Source of the DNA: Berkiella sp050247135
GTDB lineage: Bacteria; Pseudomonadota; Gammaproteobacteria; Berkiellales; Berkiellaceae
Assembly: GCA_050247135.1 (NCBI GenBank)
Contig: JBFWUT010000007.1
Coordinates: forward strand, 24,286 to 88,285
Length of the DNA: 64,000 bases
Direction: 5' to 3'
Below the pieces are notes generated by a model. It saw only the letters and a program-made list of their open reading frames with translations, had not been told where the DNA came from and ran no database searches. The position numbers and the translations under genes were made by a program. Shown piece after piece: positions 7,916 to 17,309 of this stretch; position 1 is the first letter of the stretch; every line of letters begins with the position of its first letter.

Positions 7916-10900
7916 GGCAACCCCTCTTGTGGGTTTTCTTGCCAAAAATCGGCCATCCAATTTTTAGCATTTTCAAAACACAGATAAATCACGGGAGTCG
8001 TATATAGAGTGAGTATTTGGCTGAGCAACAAGCCACCAATGATCGAAATCCCTAAAGGTTGGCGTAATTCTGAGCCAGCACCAAAACCGATAGCGAGTGG
8101 GATAGCGCTGAAAATAGCAGCCATGGTAGTCATCATAATAGGACGAAAGCGCAATAAGCATGCTTGGTAAATCGCATCATGGGCATTCATACCTTTATTT
8201 CTTTGCAAGTGTAAGGCAAAATCGATCATCATGATGGCATTTTTCTTAACAATGCCAATGAGTAAAATAATGCCAATTAAGCCAATAATATTAAATTCGC
8301 TACCTGTTAACATTAAAGCAAGCAAAGCACCTATCCCTGCTGAAGGCAGGGTTGATAAAATGGTGATAGGGTGCAAAGTGCTTTCATACAGAATGCCTAA
8401 TACGACATAAACAGCTAAGATGGCGGCGAGTAACAAAAAAGGTACACTAGCGAGCGAGTCTTTAAAGGCTTGAGCAGTGCCGCGAAAGGAACCAATAATG
8501 CTGCTAGGCGGTAGCTGCATGGTTGTAATCTTTTTTTCAAGCGCTTTAACAGCATCGCCTAAGGCGACATTCGGTAACAAATTAAATGACAGCGTTGCGC
8601 AAGGAAACTGTCCTTGATGATTGACTGATAATAAGGTTTTGTTTGGTGCGAAAGTAGCGATTGCAGATAAGGGAACCAAGGTACCATTATTAGCCGGCAC
8701 ATAAATTTCATTTAAGGTTTCTGGTCGTTGCCAGTATTGGGGAGCGACTTCCATGACCACATGATATTGGTTCATATTTTCGTAAATGGTTGAGACTTGT
8801 CGTTGTCCAAAAGCGCTATAAAGTGTGTTATCGATAGCTTCGGGAGAAACGCCTAGTCTTGCAGCCGCGTCTCTATCTATAGCGACAAACATTTCTAGGC
8901 CATTGCTGAGTTGATCGCTATTCACATCGGCGATACCTGGGAGGGTGCTCACTTCTTTCATGATGCGAGGCACCCAGGCATTCAAGGTATCCAGATCATA
9001 AGCAAAGAGGGTATATTGAAACTGGGCATTACCTAGGCGGCCACCGATCACTAAGTCTTGTGCTGCTCGCAAATAAAGAGTGGCTGCACTTACGACGCTT
9101 AATTTTTTACGTAAGCGATTAATCACTTCACTGACAGAACTACGGCGTTCATTTAAGGGTTTTAAGGCGATATATAATGAACCGGAGTTAGCAGCCCCGC
9201 CTCCGCCTACATAACCTGTTACATTAGCGACAGCTTCATCTTGACTAACAATGTCGGCAAATTGGCTAAATTTTTGTTTCATGGCCGCAAAGGAAATATT
9301 CTGATCGGCTTGAATGTTGCCAATAATGCGGCCTGTGTCTTGTTCAGGAAAAAAACCTTTAGGGATCACAATATATAACAGGATGTTGATTGCCACAGCG
9401 AGCAAGGTCACACCTAACATCAATTTAGGACGATCTAGCGCAAATGTAAGGGTGTTTTTATAAAATATGGTTAAATGGGATCGCTTTTCTGGTTTTGTCT
9501 TTTCTGCGAAGTGCCAAGTGCGTGATAACAACATGGGGGTCACGGTAAGTGACACTAACAAAGAGACTAAAATCGCAATGGCTAAGGTAAAAGAAAATTC
9601 CCTTAAGAGTCGGCCAACAATGCCACCCATCAGTAAAATGGGAATAAATACCGCAATCAGTGAAATACTCATTGATACCACAGTAAATTCAACTTCTTTA
9701 ACCCCAGTAATAGCGGCTTCTAAGGTGCTCAAACCTTTTTCGCGGTAGCGATTAATATTTTCAATAACCACCACGGCATCATCAATAACAAAGCCTGCTG
9801 CAATCGTCATGGCCATTAAAGAGAGGTTGTTTAAGCTAAAGCCAAATAGATATAAAACACATAAAGTGCCAAGCAAAGATAAGGGTAGTGCGATACTCGC
9901 CACTAATGCAGCTTGTGGATTTTGCAAGAAGAAATAGATGACCAACACCACCAAAATGATAGATAGCAACAGCGTGATTTCCACATCGTGCAGTGAGGCG
10001 CGAATGGTGGTGGTTCTGTCCATCGTGACACGCATATCAATTTTAGGATCAATCAAGGCTTTTAGCATGGGTACTGCACGGCGCACCCGATCGACCGTTT
10101 CTATCACATTGGCGCCAGGTTGTTTAAAGATAATTAAGGCGACGGCGGGTTTACCATTGGCAAGGCCTGCATTCCTGAGATCTTCGACGCCCCTTGTTAC
10201 AGTGCCGACATCTTTCACGCGCAGGGCAGCGCCATCTTGATAACGAATAATCAGTGATTGGTAGTCATTCGGTGTGAATAATTGATCATTGGTAGTAATG
10301 TTACGGGTTTGGTATTGGTCGGTTAATTGTCCAACGGGCGCAATGGTATTCGCATCAGCAATGGTTTGTTGCACCTGTAACAGTCCCACCCCGTAATGAT
10401 TTAACGCAGTGGGGTTTAATTCGACGCGTATCGCAGGTAAGGACGCGCCACCTACCACAACTTGTCCGACACCTTCAATTTGCGAGAGTGTTTGTTGGAG
10501 CTGGGTGGAAGCGATATCGTACATGTCTCCTGCTGATAGTTGATCAGAGGTGAGCGCAATAATCATAACGGGTGAATCAGCTGGATTCACTTTACGGTAA
10601 GTGGGATTCTTAGGTAAATCCTTGGGTAATTGGCTGGCTGCGGCATTAATGGCAGCTTGAACATCGCGAGCAGCGCCATCGATATTGCGTGATAAATCAA
10701 ATTGAATGGTTATTCGTGTGGAGCCTCTGCCTGAGGTGGATGTCATTTCCGTGACGCTGGCAATGCGCCCGAGTTGTCGCTCTAAAGGGGCGGCCACTGA
10801 GGATGCCATGATTTCAGGGCTGGCGCCTGGTAAATTCGCTTGCACACTAATAGTGGGGTATTCAATCTGAGGTAAAGCAGAAACGCTTAAAAAATGAAAA

Positions 10901-10983
10901 GCAACAATACCGGCCAAGGCAACGCCAAAGGCTAGCAAGCTAGTGGCGACAGGGCGATTGATAAAAAGGGCCGAAAAGCTCAT
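7912..10983 (-). CDS. mdtC: RND efflux pump subunit, second of two (MdtC-like)
   Basis: A 1023-residue inner-membrane proton-driven exporter of the HAE-1 family. It has the expected twelve membrane helices, two large periplasmic loops, and the proton-relay residues: the Asp pair in GFVIDDAVVVIENINRY (TM4) and the Lys in GIVKKNAIMMIDFAL (TM10). PQIEYPTISVQANLPGASPE is the standard first periplasmic segment. It follows a second, different RND subunit with a 4-nt overlap, so the pump is probably a heterotrimer like E. coli MdtBC. The symbol is by analogy in gene order and sequence type; MuxC is an equivalent name. Confidence 0.92.
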   Translation of the reverse strand: MSFSALFINRPVATSLLAFGVALAGIVAFHFLSVSALPQIEYPTISVQANLPGASPEIMASSVAAPLERQLGRIASVTEMTSTSGRGSTRITIQFDLSRNIDGAARDVQAAINAAASQLPKDLPKNPTYRKVNPADSPVMIIALTSDQLSAGDMYDIASTQLQQTLSQIEGVGQVVVGGASLPAIRVELNPTALNHYGVGLLQVQQTIADANTIAPVGQLTDQYQTRNITTNDQLFTPNDYQSLIIRYQDGAALRVKDVGTVTRGVEDLRNAGLANGKPAVALIIFKQPGANVIETVDRVRRAVPMLKALIDPKIDMRVTMDRTTTIRASLHDVEITLLLSIILVVLVIYFFLQNPQAALVASIALPLSLLGTLCVLYLFGFSLNNLSLMAMTIAAGFVIDDAVVVIENINRYREKGLSTLEAAITGVKEVEFTVVSMSISLIAVFIPILLMGGIVGRLLREFSFTLAIAILVSLLVSLTVTPMLLSRTWHFAEKTKPEKRSHLTIFYKNTLTFALDRPKLMLGVTLLAVAINILLYIVIPKGFFPEQDTGRIIGNIQADQNISFAAMKQKFSQFADIVSQDEAVANVTGYVGGGGAANSGSLYIALKPLNERRSSVSEVINRLRKKLSVVSAATLYLRAAQDLVIGGRLGNAQFQYTLFAYDLDTLNAWVPRIMKEVSTLPGIADVNSDQLSNGLEMFVAIDRDAAARLGVSPEAIDNTLYSAFGQRQVSTIYENMNQYHVVMEVAPQYWQRPETLNEIYVPANNGTLVPLSAIATFAPNKTLLSVNHQGQFPCATLSFNLLPNVALGDAVKALEKKITTMQLPPSSIIGSFRGTAQAFKDSLASVPFLLLAAILAVYVVLGILYESTLHPITILSTLPSAGIGALLALMLTGSEFNIIGLIGIILLIGIVKKNAIMMIDFALHLQRNKGMNAHDAIYQACLLRFRPIMMTTMAAIFSAIPLAIGFGAGSELRQPLGISIIGGLLLSQILTLYTTPVIYLCFENAKNWMADFWQENPQEGLP

Positions 10984-13900
10984 ACCGGCTCCTCTTGTAA
11001 AGGGTGCTCTTGCCCGAGATGTTGCAGCTTATCAAAAGCTAAATAGATCACGGGTGTAGTATAAAGAGTCAGCAATTGACTCAGCACTAAGCCGCCAATA
11101 ATGGCAACACCTAAGGGTTGGCGCAGTTCATGGCCCATGCCGTGCCCCAGTGCGAGAGGGATAGCGCCAAACATCGCTGCCAATGTTGTCATCAAGATGG
11201 GGCGAAAGCGTAATAGACAAGCTTCATAAATGGCATCAATCGGTTTTTTAGAGGCTTTACGTTCTTGTTCTAAGGCAAAGTCTATCATCATAATCGCATT
11301 TTTCATGACAATGCCAATGAGTAAGATAATGCCAATGAGGGCAATCACCGTTAAGTCATAACCTCCTAGGCGTAAGGCCAGTAAAGCGCCTAGGCCAGCA
11401 GAAGGAAGGGTAGATAGAATCGTTAGAGGATGAATATAGCTTTCATACAAGATACCTAGCACAATATAGACCACGACAATCGCTGCCAACACAAGCCATC
11501 CTTCATTAGCCAGTGCGTTTTCGAAAATTTTAGCTGCTCCTTCTACCTGGGTTTGCACTTGTAATGGGATCTCCATCTTTTCACGAATGGCATCAATTTC
11601 GCTTAAGGCATCACCTAAGGCGTGACCTTTTTGTAAATTAAAAGAAAGTGTGGCGCTAGGAAATTGATTTTGACGATGGATAACTAAGGGGCCTAATTGT
11701 TGTGAAATTTGCGTAAAAGACTGTAGCGGAATAGCGGCGCCATTGGGTGTATTAATGTAAAGGGAGTTTAAGGCAGTGCTAGATTGTTGATCGTCTGGCA
11801 TGACTTCTAAAATAACGTAATATTGATTAAATTGAGTATAAATTGTGGAGATCTGCCGTTGACCATACGCATCGTATAAAATATTGTCGATCATTTGAGC
11901 AGAGAGCCCTAAACGAGAAGCGGTATCCCGGTCAAACTTAATATAGGTTTGCAATCCCTTGTCTTCTAAATCGCTAGTGACATCGCGCATACTTTGTGAT
12001 GCAGATAAGTTTTTGAGGAATTCACCGGTCCAAAAACTCACATCTTTTAGCGAGGGAGCATTAATACTGAATTGATACTGGGTACGACTGACGCGATCGT
12101 CGATGGTAATATCTTGCAAAGGTTGCATGTAAAGGGTCAAATCCGAGAAGTTAGCCGCTGCTGCTTGTAACCTTGATATCACTTCACTCACACTGTCAGT
12201 GCGCTCTTCAAGAGGCTTTAAAATGATTTGCAGGTGCCCCGTATTTTGCGTCACATTAGTGCCATCAATGCCAATAAACGAGGTAATATTGTCAATGGAC
12301 GGATCGGTTAATAGTATTTTGGCGAGGGCTTCTTGGCGCCTTCTCATTTCATTAAAGGAAACAGAGGCTGGCGCGGTGGTGATCCCTTGAATAGCGCCGG
12401 TATCTTGTAAGGGGAAAAAACCTTTCGGGATTAAGTAGACCAATAACCCCATGAGTAAGAGAGTTAATAAAAAGATCCCTAAGACAATGCTTTGATGAGA
12501 GAGGACAAAGACGAGTGATCGCTGATATAAGCCAAGAGCTGGGGCTTGTTCTTGATGAGATTTAGGCTTTAACAATCTGGCACACAGCATAGGGGTTAGA
12601 GTGAGCGACACCACCGCAGAAATCAGCACGGTAATCGAGAGGGTAATGGCAAATTCTCTAAATAAACGACCCACCACATCTTGCATAAACAATAACGGGA
12701 TCATTACGGCTATCAAAGACACCGTTAGGGAAATAATCGTAAAGGCAATCTGCTTAGCGCCCTTTAAGGCGGCATCAAGCGGCTTCTCGCCCATTTCAAT
12801 ATAACGGCTAATATTTTCGATCATAACGATAGCATCATCGACCACAAAACCGGTCGCAATGGTAAGAGCCATAATCGTTAAGTTATTTAAACTAAAGTCT
12901 AATAAGTACATGACGCTAAAGGTACCGACGAGGGATAAGGGTACCGCGATGCTGGGGATAAAAGTGGCCGGCAAATTGCGTAAAAAGAAGAAAATAATGA
13001 TCACGACTAACGAAATCGCAATCAGCATTTCAATTTGCGCTTGTTTAACAGAGGCACGAATAGTATGGGTTCTATCGGCAACCACTTGCACTTTTACATC
13101 CTGTGGCAAGGTTGCTTCTAAGCGAGGCAGCAACGTTTTAATGCTGTCGACAACCTCAATCACATTGGCGCCGGGTTGGCGTTGAATATTTAAGATCACG
13201 GCTTGGGTTTGATTCACCCAGGCTGCTTGATTCACATTTTCTGCGCCATCCACGACATTAGCCACATCCGATAAACGAATAGGCGCTTCATTTTTAAAGG
13301 CGATAATGACGTTACGATAATCTTCAGCACTCAGCAGTTGATCATTTGCGTTAATAGTATAAGCAATGGCTTTGCCATCAAAACTGCCTTTAGCTTGATT
13401 GCTATTTGCTTTATCAATTTGTGTGCGCACATCTTCTAGGGTTAAACCATAAGCAGCCAAAGTGGTTGGATTCACTTGAATACGCACCGCTTTACGTTGT
13501 CCGCCGCTTAAGCTCACAAAACCAACGCCATTTAATTGGGAAATCCGTTGTGCAAAACGGGTTTCGGCAAAATCCTGCACGAAGGGCAAAGGCAAGGTTT
13601 CTGAAGTGAGCGCTAGTGTTAACACGGGAGCATCAGCGGGGTTCACTTTATTGTAGATCGGAGGATTGGGTAAATCGCTTGGTAAAAAACCGCTTGCCGC
13701 ATTAATAGCAGCTTGTACTTGTTGTTCAGCAATATCTAATGACATTTCTAAATTGAATTGCAGCGTAATTAACGACACACCATTGGCGCTGGTGGAGGTC
13801 ATTTGATTAAGGCCTGGCATTTGGCCAAATTGTCTTTCAAGAGGTGCTGTGACCAAGGCGGTCATCACTTCAGGGCTGGCACCTGGGAAGAAGGTTGAGA

Positions 13901-14039
13901 CTCGAATAACAGGATAATCGACTTGGGGCAGCGCCGATACGGGGAGTAAGCGATAAGCAAAAAGCCCTGCGAAAAGAAGCGCCATCATAATCAATGAGGT
14001 TGCTATGGGGCGCAGAATAAAGGCTTTTGAGGGGTTCAT
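10980..14039 (-). CDS. mdtB: RND efflux pump subunit, first of two (MdtB-like)
   Basis: A 1019-residue HAE-1 family RND exporter, the first of two tandem pump genes. The proton-relay Asp pair is in GFVVDDAIVMIENISRY and the Lys in GIVMKNAIMMIDFAL. PQVDYPVIRVSTFFPGASPE marks the first periplasmic loop. It overlaps the upstream membrane-fusion gene and the downstream pump gene by 4 nt each, indicating translational coupling along the operon. In E. coli, MdtB and MdtC form a mixed trimer with MdtA and an outer-membrane channel, exporting bile salts and some antibiotics; the substrate here is unknown. Confidence 0.92.
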   Translation of the reverse strand: MNPSKAFILRPIATSLIMMALLFAGLFAYRLLPVSALPQVDYPVIRVSTFFPGASPEVMTALVTAPLERQFGQMPGLNQMTSTSANGVSLITLQFNLEMSLDIAEQQVQAAINAASGFLPSDLPNPPIYNKVNPADAPVLTLALTSETLPLPFVQDFAETRFAQRISQLNGVGFVSLSGGQRKAVRIQVNPTTLAAYGLTLEDVRTQIDKANSNQAKGSFDGKAIAYTINANDQLLSAEDYRNVIIAFKNEAPIRLSDVANVVDGAENVNQAAWVNQTQAVILNIQRQPGANVIEVVDSIKTLLPRLEATLPQDVKVQVVADRTHTIRASVKQAQIEMLIAISLVVIIIFFFLRNLPATFIPSIAVPLSLVGTFSVMYLLDFSLNNLTIMALTIATGFVVDDAIVMIENISRYIEMGEKPLDAALKGAKQIAFTIISLTVSLIAVMIPLLFMQDVVGRLFREFAITLSITVLISAVVSLTLTPMLCARLLKPKSHQEQAPALGLYQRSLVFVLSHQSIVLGIFLLTLLLMGLLVYLIPKGFFPLQDTGAIQGITTAPASVSFNEMRRRQEALAKILLTDPSIDNITSFIGIDGTNVTQNTGHLQIILKPLEERTDSVSEVISRLQAAAANFSDLTLYMQPLQDITIDDRVSRTQYQFSINAPSLKDVSFWTGEFLKNLSASQSMRDVTSDLEDKGLQTYIKFDRDTASRLGLSAQMIDNILYDAYGQRQISTIYTQFNQYYVILEVMPDDQQSSTALNSLYINTPNGAAIPLQSFTQISQQLGPLVIHRQNQFPSATLSFNLQKGHALGDALSEIDAIREKMEIPLQVQTQVEGAAKIFENALANEGWLVLAAIVVVYIVLGILYESYIHPLTILSTLPSAGLGALLALRLGGYDLTVIALIGIILLIGIVMKNAIMMIDFALEQERKASKKPIDAIYEACLLRFRPILMTTLAAMFGAIPLALGHGMGHELRQPLGVAIIGGLVLSQLLTLYTTPVIYLAFDKLQHLGQEHPLQEEPV

Positions 14040-15241
14040 AACTTTTCACGCGAGGGAATTGGGTTGGCCGATGCGGGGGTTTTCAGCGAAGGTTTGTCCA
14101 GTTTTACTTTTGCTCCTTCAGTCAGTTTATCAGTGCCTTGTACAATCACTTTATCCTTCAGCGTTAAACCATCTAAAACCACGGTGTCATCGAGATCGGT
14201 AACCCCTGTGGTAATTGGTTGAATGCTGACCGTATGATCGTTATTTAAACGATAAACAAAAGAACCTTTGACACCCAGTTGCACAGCGCCGGTGGGGATC
14301 ACCAGTGCACTTTTGAGCTCTTCGATTTGCAAGCGGACGTTAACAAACTGATTGGGGAATAAGGAATCATCTTGATTGTCAAAGGTGGCCTTGAGTTTCA
14401 CGGTGCCTGTTGTGGGATCAATTTGATTGTCGAGAGTTAATAATTTGCCGCTGGCTAGCAAAGTTTGGCCTGCGCGATCAAAAGCGTCTACGGGGAGTGC
14501 TTTAACAGTTTTGATCCTCTTCAATAATTGGGGAACATTATCTTCTGGCAATGAAAATACCACAGTAATAGGGTGAATCGTATTGATCACAAACAAGCCA
14601 TTTGCATCAGAGGTTTGTACATAATTACCTTGATCTACCAGTCGCAGACCAACGCGGCCATTGATCGGTGCTATCAGTTTGCAATACATTAAATTAATGC
14701 GTGCACTTTGCACCAAACCTTCATCAGAGATCACGGCACCTTCATATTGTTTAACAAGGGATGCTTGTGTATCTAATACCTGTTTGGCGATAGAGTCTTC
14801 GGCAAAGAGTTTTTGGTAACGCGCTAAATCGGATTGGGCATTACTTAATAAGGCTTTATCGCGTGATAACTGTCCTTCATATTGCGTTAACTGTGCTGAG
14901 TAAGGTCTATCGTCGATTAAAGCAAGTACTTCGCCTTTTTGAACCTTCTGACCTTCTTTGAAGAGCACTTTTTGTAAGATGCCATTTATTTGTGTTCTGA
15001 CTGTGACTGTTTCGGTAGGGGTAACAGAGCCTAGGGCATTAAGATAGACCGGGACATCGCGAGCTTGGACATTGGCGCTCACCACAGCGATTTCCGCTTT
15101 AATGGGGAGGTGATTTTTTTTATCGTTATGCCGGTACCAAAGATATGAGAATAAACAAATTATAAATACAGTACCGATAGCCCATTTCTGGCCATAGGAG
15201 ACGCGAGAATGTTCCTGTGGTGCTTGATAGCCCAAATCCAT
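14036..15241 (-). CDS. mdtA: RND efflux membrane-fusion protein (MdtA-like)
   Basis: The 401-residue periplasmic adaptor joining the pump to the outer-membrane channel. One N-terminal membrane anchor (about residues 22-40, ending LFSYLWYRH) is followed by the lipoyl half-motif GILQKVLFKEGQKVQKGEVL, a helical hairpin (QYEGQLSRDKALLSNAQSDL), the second lipoyl half ending APINGRVGLRLVDQGNYV, and a beta-barrel with NQFVNVRLQIEEL. This is the first gene of the four-gene operon. A signal anchor replaces the lipoprotein signal seen in some AcrA relatives. No nearby regulator gene is visible, so control is unknown. Confidence 0.92.
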   Translation of the reverse strand: MDLGYQAPQEHSRVSYGQKWAIGTVFIICLFSYLWYRHNDKKNHLPIKAEIAVVSANVQARDVPVYLNALGSVTPTETVTVRTQINGILQKVLFKEGQKVQKGEVLALIDDRPYSAQLTQYEGQLSRDKALLSNAQSDLARYQKLFAEDSIAKQVLDTQASLVKQYEGAVISDEGLVQSARINLMYCKLIAPINGRVGLRLVDQGNYVQTSDANGLFVINTIHPITVVFSLPEDNVPQLLKRIKTVKALPVDAFDRAGQTLLASGKLLTLDNQIDPTTGTVKLKATFDNQDDSLFPNQFVNVRLQIEELKSALVIPTGAVQLGVKGSFVYRLNNDHTVSIQPITTGVTDLDDTVVLDGLTLKDKVIVQGTDKLTEGAKVKLDKPSLKTPASANPIPSREKL

Positions 15242-15303
15242 TTGGTATCGTCTTTTATAGGTTCCCCACTTTAGAATAGGATGTATTTAGTAAGCATACA
15301 AAG

Positions 15304-16317
15304 TTAGATAGGTGGGCATAATTCATTGAGTGGCCATCGGGCACGGACTTCAAGGGTCTTGGATTGCTCGCCCTTTAAGAGCCGTTGGCAGCCAGCATAG
15401 GCAATCATGGCACCATTGTCGGTGCAAAAACTGGGTCGGGGATAAAAAACAGCGAAGCCATTCTCTTTTGCTTTTAAAGACAGGGATTCTCGTAACTGAA
15501 GGTTAGCGCCAACGCCTCCTGCCACCACTAGCTGCTCTAAACCGGTTTGTTCTAAGGCACGCACTGCTTTAGTGATCAGGGTATCTATCACGGCTTGCTC
15601 AAAACTGGCGGCGATATCTGCATGAGTTTGCGGATCGCTGGGTGAGCGCGCAATCAACTGAGAGACAGCTGTTTTTAAGCCGCTAAAGCTAAAATCTAAT
15701 CCCTGATGCAATAGTGGGCGTGGCAAAGTGAAACGGAGTCTGTCGCCGGTTTGGGCAAGCCTAGCAAGGTGTGGTCCACCAGGATAAGGCAACCCTAAGA
15801 GTTTGGCGGTTTTATCAAAAGCTTCGCCTGCTGCATCGTCAAGTGATTCGCCTAGTAGCTCATATTCCCCAAGGGCTGTGACTTTAATCAGCTGAGTATG
15901 CCCTCCTGAGACCAATAATGCCAAAAAGGGAAACGAAGGGCGTGTTTCTTCCAACATGGGAGCCAGTAGGTGCCCTTCTAGGTGGTGAACCCCTATTGCA
16001 GGCACGCCCAGCGCATAAGCCAATCCTTGGGCCACAGTGGCTCCCACCATCAAGGCGCCAGCCAAGCCAGGGCCTGCTGTATAGGCAATGCCTTGAAGGT
16101 CTTGGGGTGCCAAATCCGTTTGCGCTAAAATCGCCTGGATCATGGGGATCACTTTGCGGACGTGGTCGCGCGAGGCCAGTTCTGGGACGACACCGCCATA
16201 TTCCTCGTGTGATACCTGACTAAAAACATGATGGGCTAACAGCCCATTTTGGCTGTCATAGAGGGCAATTCCGGTTTCATCACAGGAAGTTTCGATACCT
16301 AAGACCCGCATTTTCAT
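15304..16317 (-). CDS. tsaD: tRNA N6-threonylcarbamoyladenosine transferase
   Basis: TsaD, with TsaB and TsaE, transfers the threonylcarbamoyl group from threonylcarbamoyl-AMP to A37 of tRNAs that read ANN codons. The protein has the ASKHA fold and opens with RVLGIETSCDETGIALYD. The metal-binding histidines are in GVHHLEGHLLAP, followed by LLVSGGHTQL, and the C-terminal FCTDNGAMIAYAG segment. The ATG at 16317 is chosen over a TTG three bases upstream because GAAGGG lies five bases before it; an ATG at 16311 is also possible. It diverges from rpsU, the usual gammaproteobacterial arrangement. Confidence 0.96.
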   Translation of the reverse strand: MKMRVLGIETSCDETGIALYDSQNGLLAHHVFSQVSHEEYGGVVPELASRDHVRKVIPMIQAILAQTDLAPQDLQGIAYTAGPGLAGALMVGATVAQGLAYALGVPAIGVHHLEGHLLAPMLEETRPSFPFLALLVSGGHTQLIKVTALGEYELLGESLDDAAGEAFDKTAKLLGLPYPGGPHLARLAQTGDRLRFTLPRPLLHQGLDFSFSGLKTAVSQLIARSPSDPQTHADIAASFEQAVIDTLITKAVRALEQTGLEQLVVAGGVGANLQLRESLSLKAKENGFAVFYPRPSFCTDNGAMIAYAGCQRLLKGEQSKTLEVRARWPLNELCPPI

Positions 16318-16514
16318 CAAAACCCTTCATATTTTATTAACAAGCACACCCATTTCGTTGTAAAATGGCCGCCCACTGGGGAATGTCGTCAGTTGTTGCT
16401 TATTGTCCAGCATTTGGAACAAAGTTCAACAGCCAGCTTAAATTTATTTCTCTAGAACGACGGTATTTATCATTTTTGTTTACTAATTAACATATATTTG
16501 AGGTAAGTCTGCCC

Positions 16515-16817
16515 ATGCCAGGAATTAAAGTTCGGGATAATGAAGGGTTTGATTCGGCAATTCGCCGCTTTAAACGCGTTGTGGAAAAATCCGGCATTTT
16601 GTCTGAAATGCGTCGCCGGGAATTCCATGAAACCCCTTCTGAGAAGAAAAAACGCGCACTAGCAGCTGCGATTAAGCGTTTCCGCAAAAAGCAATTACGT
16701 GAAGTTCGCACTGAACGTACCGGCGGCGCTCGTGGTGGTTCTTCTTCCTCAAGTTCCGGTGGTCGTAATGGTGGCTCAAGTGCAGGTGGCTCAGGCCGTT
16801 CTCGCCAAGGCAACTAA
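16515..16817 (+). CDS. rpsU: Ribosomal protein S21 with Gly/Ser-rich tail
   Basis: S21 binds the 30S platform near the 3' end of 16S rRNA and helps initiation. The first 70 residues are a normal S21 (IKVRDNEGFDSAIRRFKR, MRRREFHETPSEKKKRA). The family usually ends at about 71 residues; here a further 30 residues of Gly, Ser and Arg follow (GGARGGSSSSSSGGRNGG and on), with no stop or frameshift between. The start follows a GAGGTAAG ribosome site. It is the first gene of the rpsU-yqeY-dnaG-rpoD block. The tail looks disordered and positively charged, possibly RNA-binding; that is inference. Confidence 0.95.
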   Translation: MPGIKVRDNEGFDSAIRRFKRVVEKSGILSEMRRREFHETPSEKKKRALAAAIKRFRKKQLREVRTERTGGARGGSSSSSSGGRNGGSSAGGSGRSRQGN

Positions 16818-16846
16818 AACAATTTCTTACTTCTAAGGAGTGAGTC

Positions 16847-17305
16847 ATGTCGCAATCCATAAAAGAAAAAGTATTAGAAGAAATCAAAGCGGCAATGAAG
16901 GCTCAAGACAAAGAGCGCTTAATGGTTCTCAGACTGATCTCGTCTGAAATTAAGCGCATTGAAGTGGATGAGCGAATTGTTTTAGACACTACGCGTGAAT
17001 TAGCACTGCTTGATAAAATGCAAAAGCAACGTCGCGATTCCATTGAGCAATTTCGGGCTGCAGGTCGTAATGAGCTGGCCGATAAAGAGCAATTTGAAAT
17101 TGATGTGATCCAATCGTTTAAACCGGAAGCGCTTTCTGAACAAGCCGTGCATGATTTAGTGGCAAAAGCCATAAAAGAAACGGGCGCAGCCGGCGTGCAA
17201 GACATGGGTAAAGTGATGGCGGTGTTAAAGCCTCAACTGCAAGGTCGTGCCGATATGGGTCAAGTTAGCGTTAAAATTAAAGCGTTACTCGCCGGACAGT
17301 CTTAA
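16847..17305 (+). CDS. yqeY: GatB/YqeY domain protein
   Basis: A 152-residue YqeY protein, the helical domain related to the tail of the GatB subunit of tRNA amidotransferase. It probably binds tRNA or assists transamidation, but its own role is not settled. Marks are MSQSIKEKVLEEIKAAMKAQ, VLRLISSEIKRIEVD, and KAIKETGAAGVQDMGKVMAV with the final GRADMGQVSVKIKALL. The ATG has an AAGGAG site upstream. It lies between rpsU and dnaG, its standard position in Legionella and Coxiella relatives, and the dnaG start is only 4 nt after its stop. Confidence 0.93.
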   Translation: MSQSIKEKVLEEIKAAMKAQDKERLMVLRLISSEIKRIEVDERIVLDTTRELALLDKMQKQRRDSIEQFRAAGRNELADKEQFEIDVIQSFKPEALSEQAVHDLVAKAIKETGAAGVQDMGKVMAVLKPQLQGRADMGQVSVKIKALLAGQS

Positions 17306-17309
17306 ATCC

